A DNA stretch of 15,566 bases. Source: JBBKXP01 sp038251315 (GTDB lineage: Bacteria > Pseudomonadota > Alphaproteobacteria > Rhodobacterales > Rhodobacteraceae). The position numbers and the translations under genes are program-made. The stretch is from the NCBI GenBank assembly GCA_038251315.1, contig JBBSBK010000091.1, forward strand, positions 1 to 15,566, in the 5' to 3' direction. How positions within the stretch are numbered: the stretch's first letter is position 1; each line of letters starts with the position of its first letter. Positions 14,586 to 15,566 of this stretch are shown piece after piece. The notes under the pieces were generated by a model. The model did no database searches, was not told the DNA's origin, and was given only the letters and a program-made list of their open reading frames with translations.

Positions 14586-15566
14586 ATGCCGCCGACGGCC
14601 CGTTGCCTTGACCTGACCCGCCTGATGTCGCGGGCCGGTCGGATGCTGACCGGGGTGGATCGCGTCGAATTTGCCTATTTGCGCGCCTTGATCGCGACAC
14701 CAGAACCGCTGTTCGGGCTGGCCCACACTTCGCTCGGGTTCGTGCTGCTGGATCGGGCCGGGGCGCAGGCGGTTCTGGCGGCGGTCATGTCCGGTGACTG
14801 GGGACGCCCTGGCTGGCTGTCGCGGTTGTCGCGCCGTCGCACGGCGCCGCAACAGGCCGCCCAGACATTCCTGCGCCGTCACGCCATCGCCCGTTGCCTG
14901 CAGCGCCGTTTGCCGGCCATGCTGCTGCGGCATTGCCCGGCGGGCCTGACCTATCTGAACGTCGGCCATTCCAATCTTACCCCCAAGGTGCTGGCGGCGT
15001 TTCGCGGCCATCCGGGCGGGCGGATCGTGGTGTTGGTCCACGACACCATCCCGCTGGACCACCCTGATTTTCAGCGTCCCGGCACGGTTGACAGCTTTGC
15101 GGCCAGAATGCGTCGGGTGGCAGCACGGGCCGATCTGGTGCTGACGACCTCGCAGGTTGCCAAAGCGGATATCGAGCGGCATTTTCAGAGTTTCGGGCGG
15201 GTTCCGCCGATCGTCGTCGCGCCCCTCGGCGTCGATCCCGTGGCCGCCGATGCGACCTGCCTGCCTGCCGGGATCGATCTGTCGGCCCCCTACTTCGTCA
15301 CCGTTGGCACCATTGAACCGCGCAAGAACCACGCGCTTTTGCTTGATGTCTGGGACAAACTGGAGCCGGACGCGCCGCGCTTGTTCGTCTGTGGCAGCCG
15401 GGGGTGGCGCAACGAAGCCGTCTTTGCCCGCCTCGATGCCGGGGTGGCCGGGGTGCGCGAGGTGCCGGGCCTGCCAGATGCGGCCGTCGCCGCCCTTTTG
15501 CAGGGGTCGTGCGGACTGTTGTTCCCGTCCTTGGCCGAAGGCTACGGCCTGCCTCCGGTCGAGGCG
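14586..15566 (+). CDS. GT4-type glycosyltransferase (GT-B fold), cut by the right edge
   Basis: The frame stays open from the ATG at 14586 to the last base, giving 327 residues without a stop. The N-terminus reads CLDLTRLMSRAGRMLTGVDR, which I recall as typical of a GT4 subgroup in this bacterial order. Segment LVHDTIPLDHP lies near residues 152-162. The donor-binding half begins at PYFVTVGTIEPRKNH (about 235-249), and the retaining-transferase EX7E motif is E318 to E326 in LAEGYGLPPVEA at the edge. The 14-base gap after the galU stop suggests one transcript. The ribosome binding site is weak, which fits coupling to galU. The C-terminus, usually some 50-100 residues more, is missing. Donor and acceptor are unknown; mannose or another hexose is a guess. 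Confidence 0.88.
   Translation, partial: MPPTARCLDLTRLMSRAGRMLTGVDRVEFAYLRALIATPEPLFGLAHTSLGFVLLDRAGAQAVLAAVMSGDWGRPGWLSRLSRRRTAPQQAAQTFLRRHAIARCLQRRLPAMLLRHCPAGLTYLNVGHSNLTPKVLAAFRGHPGGRIVVLVHDTIPLDHPDFQRPGTVDSFAARMRRVAARADLVLTTSQVAKADIERHFQSFGRVPPIVVAPLGVDPVAADATCLPAGIDLSAPYFVTVGTIEPRKNHALLLDVWDKLEPDAPRLFVCGSRGWRNEAVFARLDAGVAGVREVPGLPDAAVAALLQGSCGLLFPSLAEGYGLPPVEA

Overview
The window looks like chromosomal DNA from an alphaproteobacterium, most likely of the Rhodobacterales (Roseobacter/Rhodobacter group). The evidence is GC-rich DNA with strong G/C at third codon positions, an alphaproteobacterial-style heat-shock promoter in front of dnaK, and the gene blocks argJ / parvulin / secA and radC / dnaJ / dnaK beside envelope polysaccharide genes. 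It holds 13 coding sequences, two of them cut by the window edges. I see no RNA gene, insertion sequence, prophage or CRISPR array, and no gene-free stretch longer than about 300 bases.

Bases 1-5560 are a protein export and arginine block. A periplasmic parvulin-type prolyl isomerase runs leftward into the start of argJ (cut by the left edge). secA is divergent from it across a 184-base gap. secA is followed on the same strand by an uncharacterised membrane-anchored or secreted protein (4458-5501), which ends at a good intrinsic terminator.

Bases 5561-9755 are a leftward chaperone block: dnaK, dnaJ, radC. dnaK has a sigma-32-like promoter and an unusual perfect hairpin at the predicted 5' end of its mRNA. 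A second perfect hairpin lies between dnaK and dnaJ and could set the DnaK:DnaJ ratio.

Bases 9756-15566 are an envelope polysaccharide block. An ABC-2 export permease (KpsM/Wzm type) runs leftward. Divergent from it, cysQ, a KdsB-like CMP-Kdo synthetase and a family 2 glycosyltransferase form a tightly overlapping operon. galU and a GT4-type glycosyltransferase (cut by the right edge) follow. Together they suggest synthesis and export of a surface glycan: GalU would supply UDP-glucose, KdsB a CMP-activated Kdo-type sugar, the two transferases would assemble the chain, and the permease would export it. The export ATPase is not in the window.

Most of the window is housekeeping. I found no clear new multi-gene system. 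The best leads are the dnaK leader, the dnaK-dnaJ junction, the unknown protein after secA, and the altered motif residues in the KdsB-like enzyme and in ArgJ.
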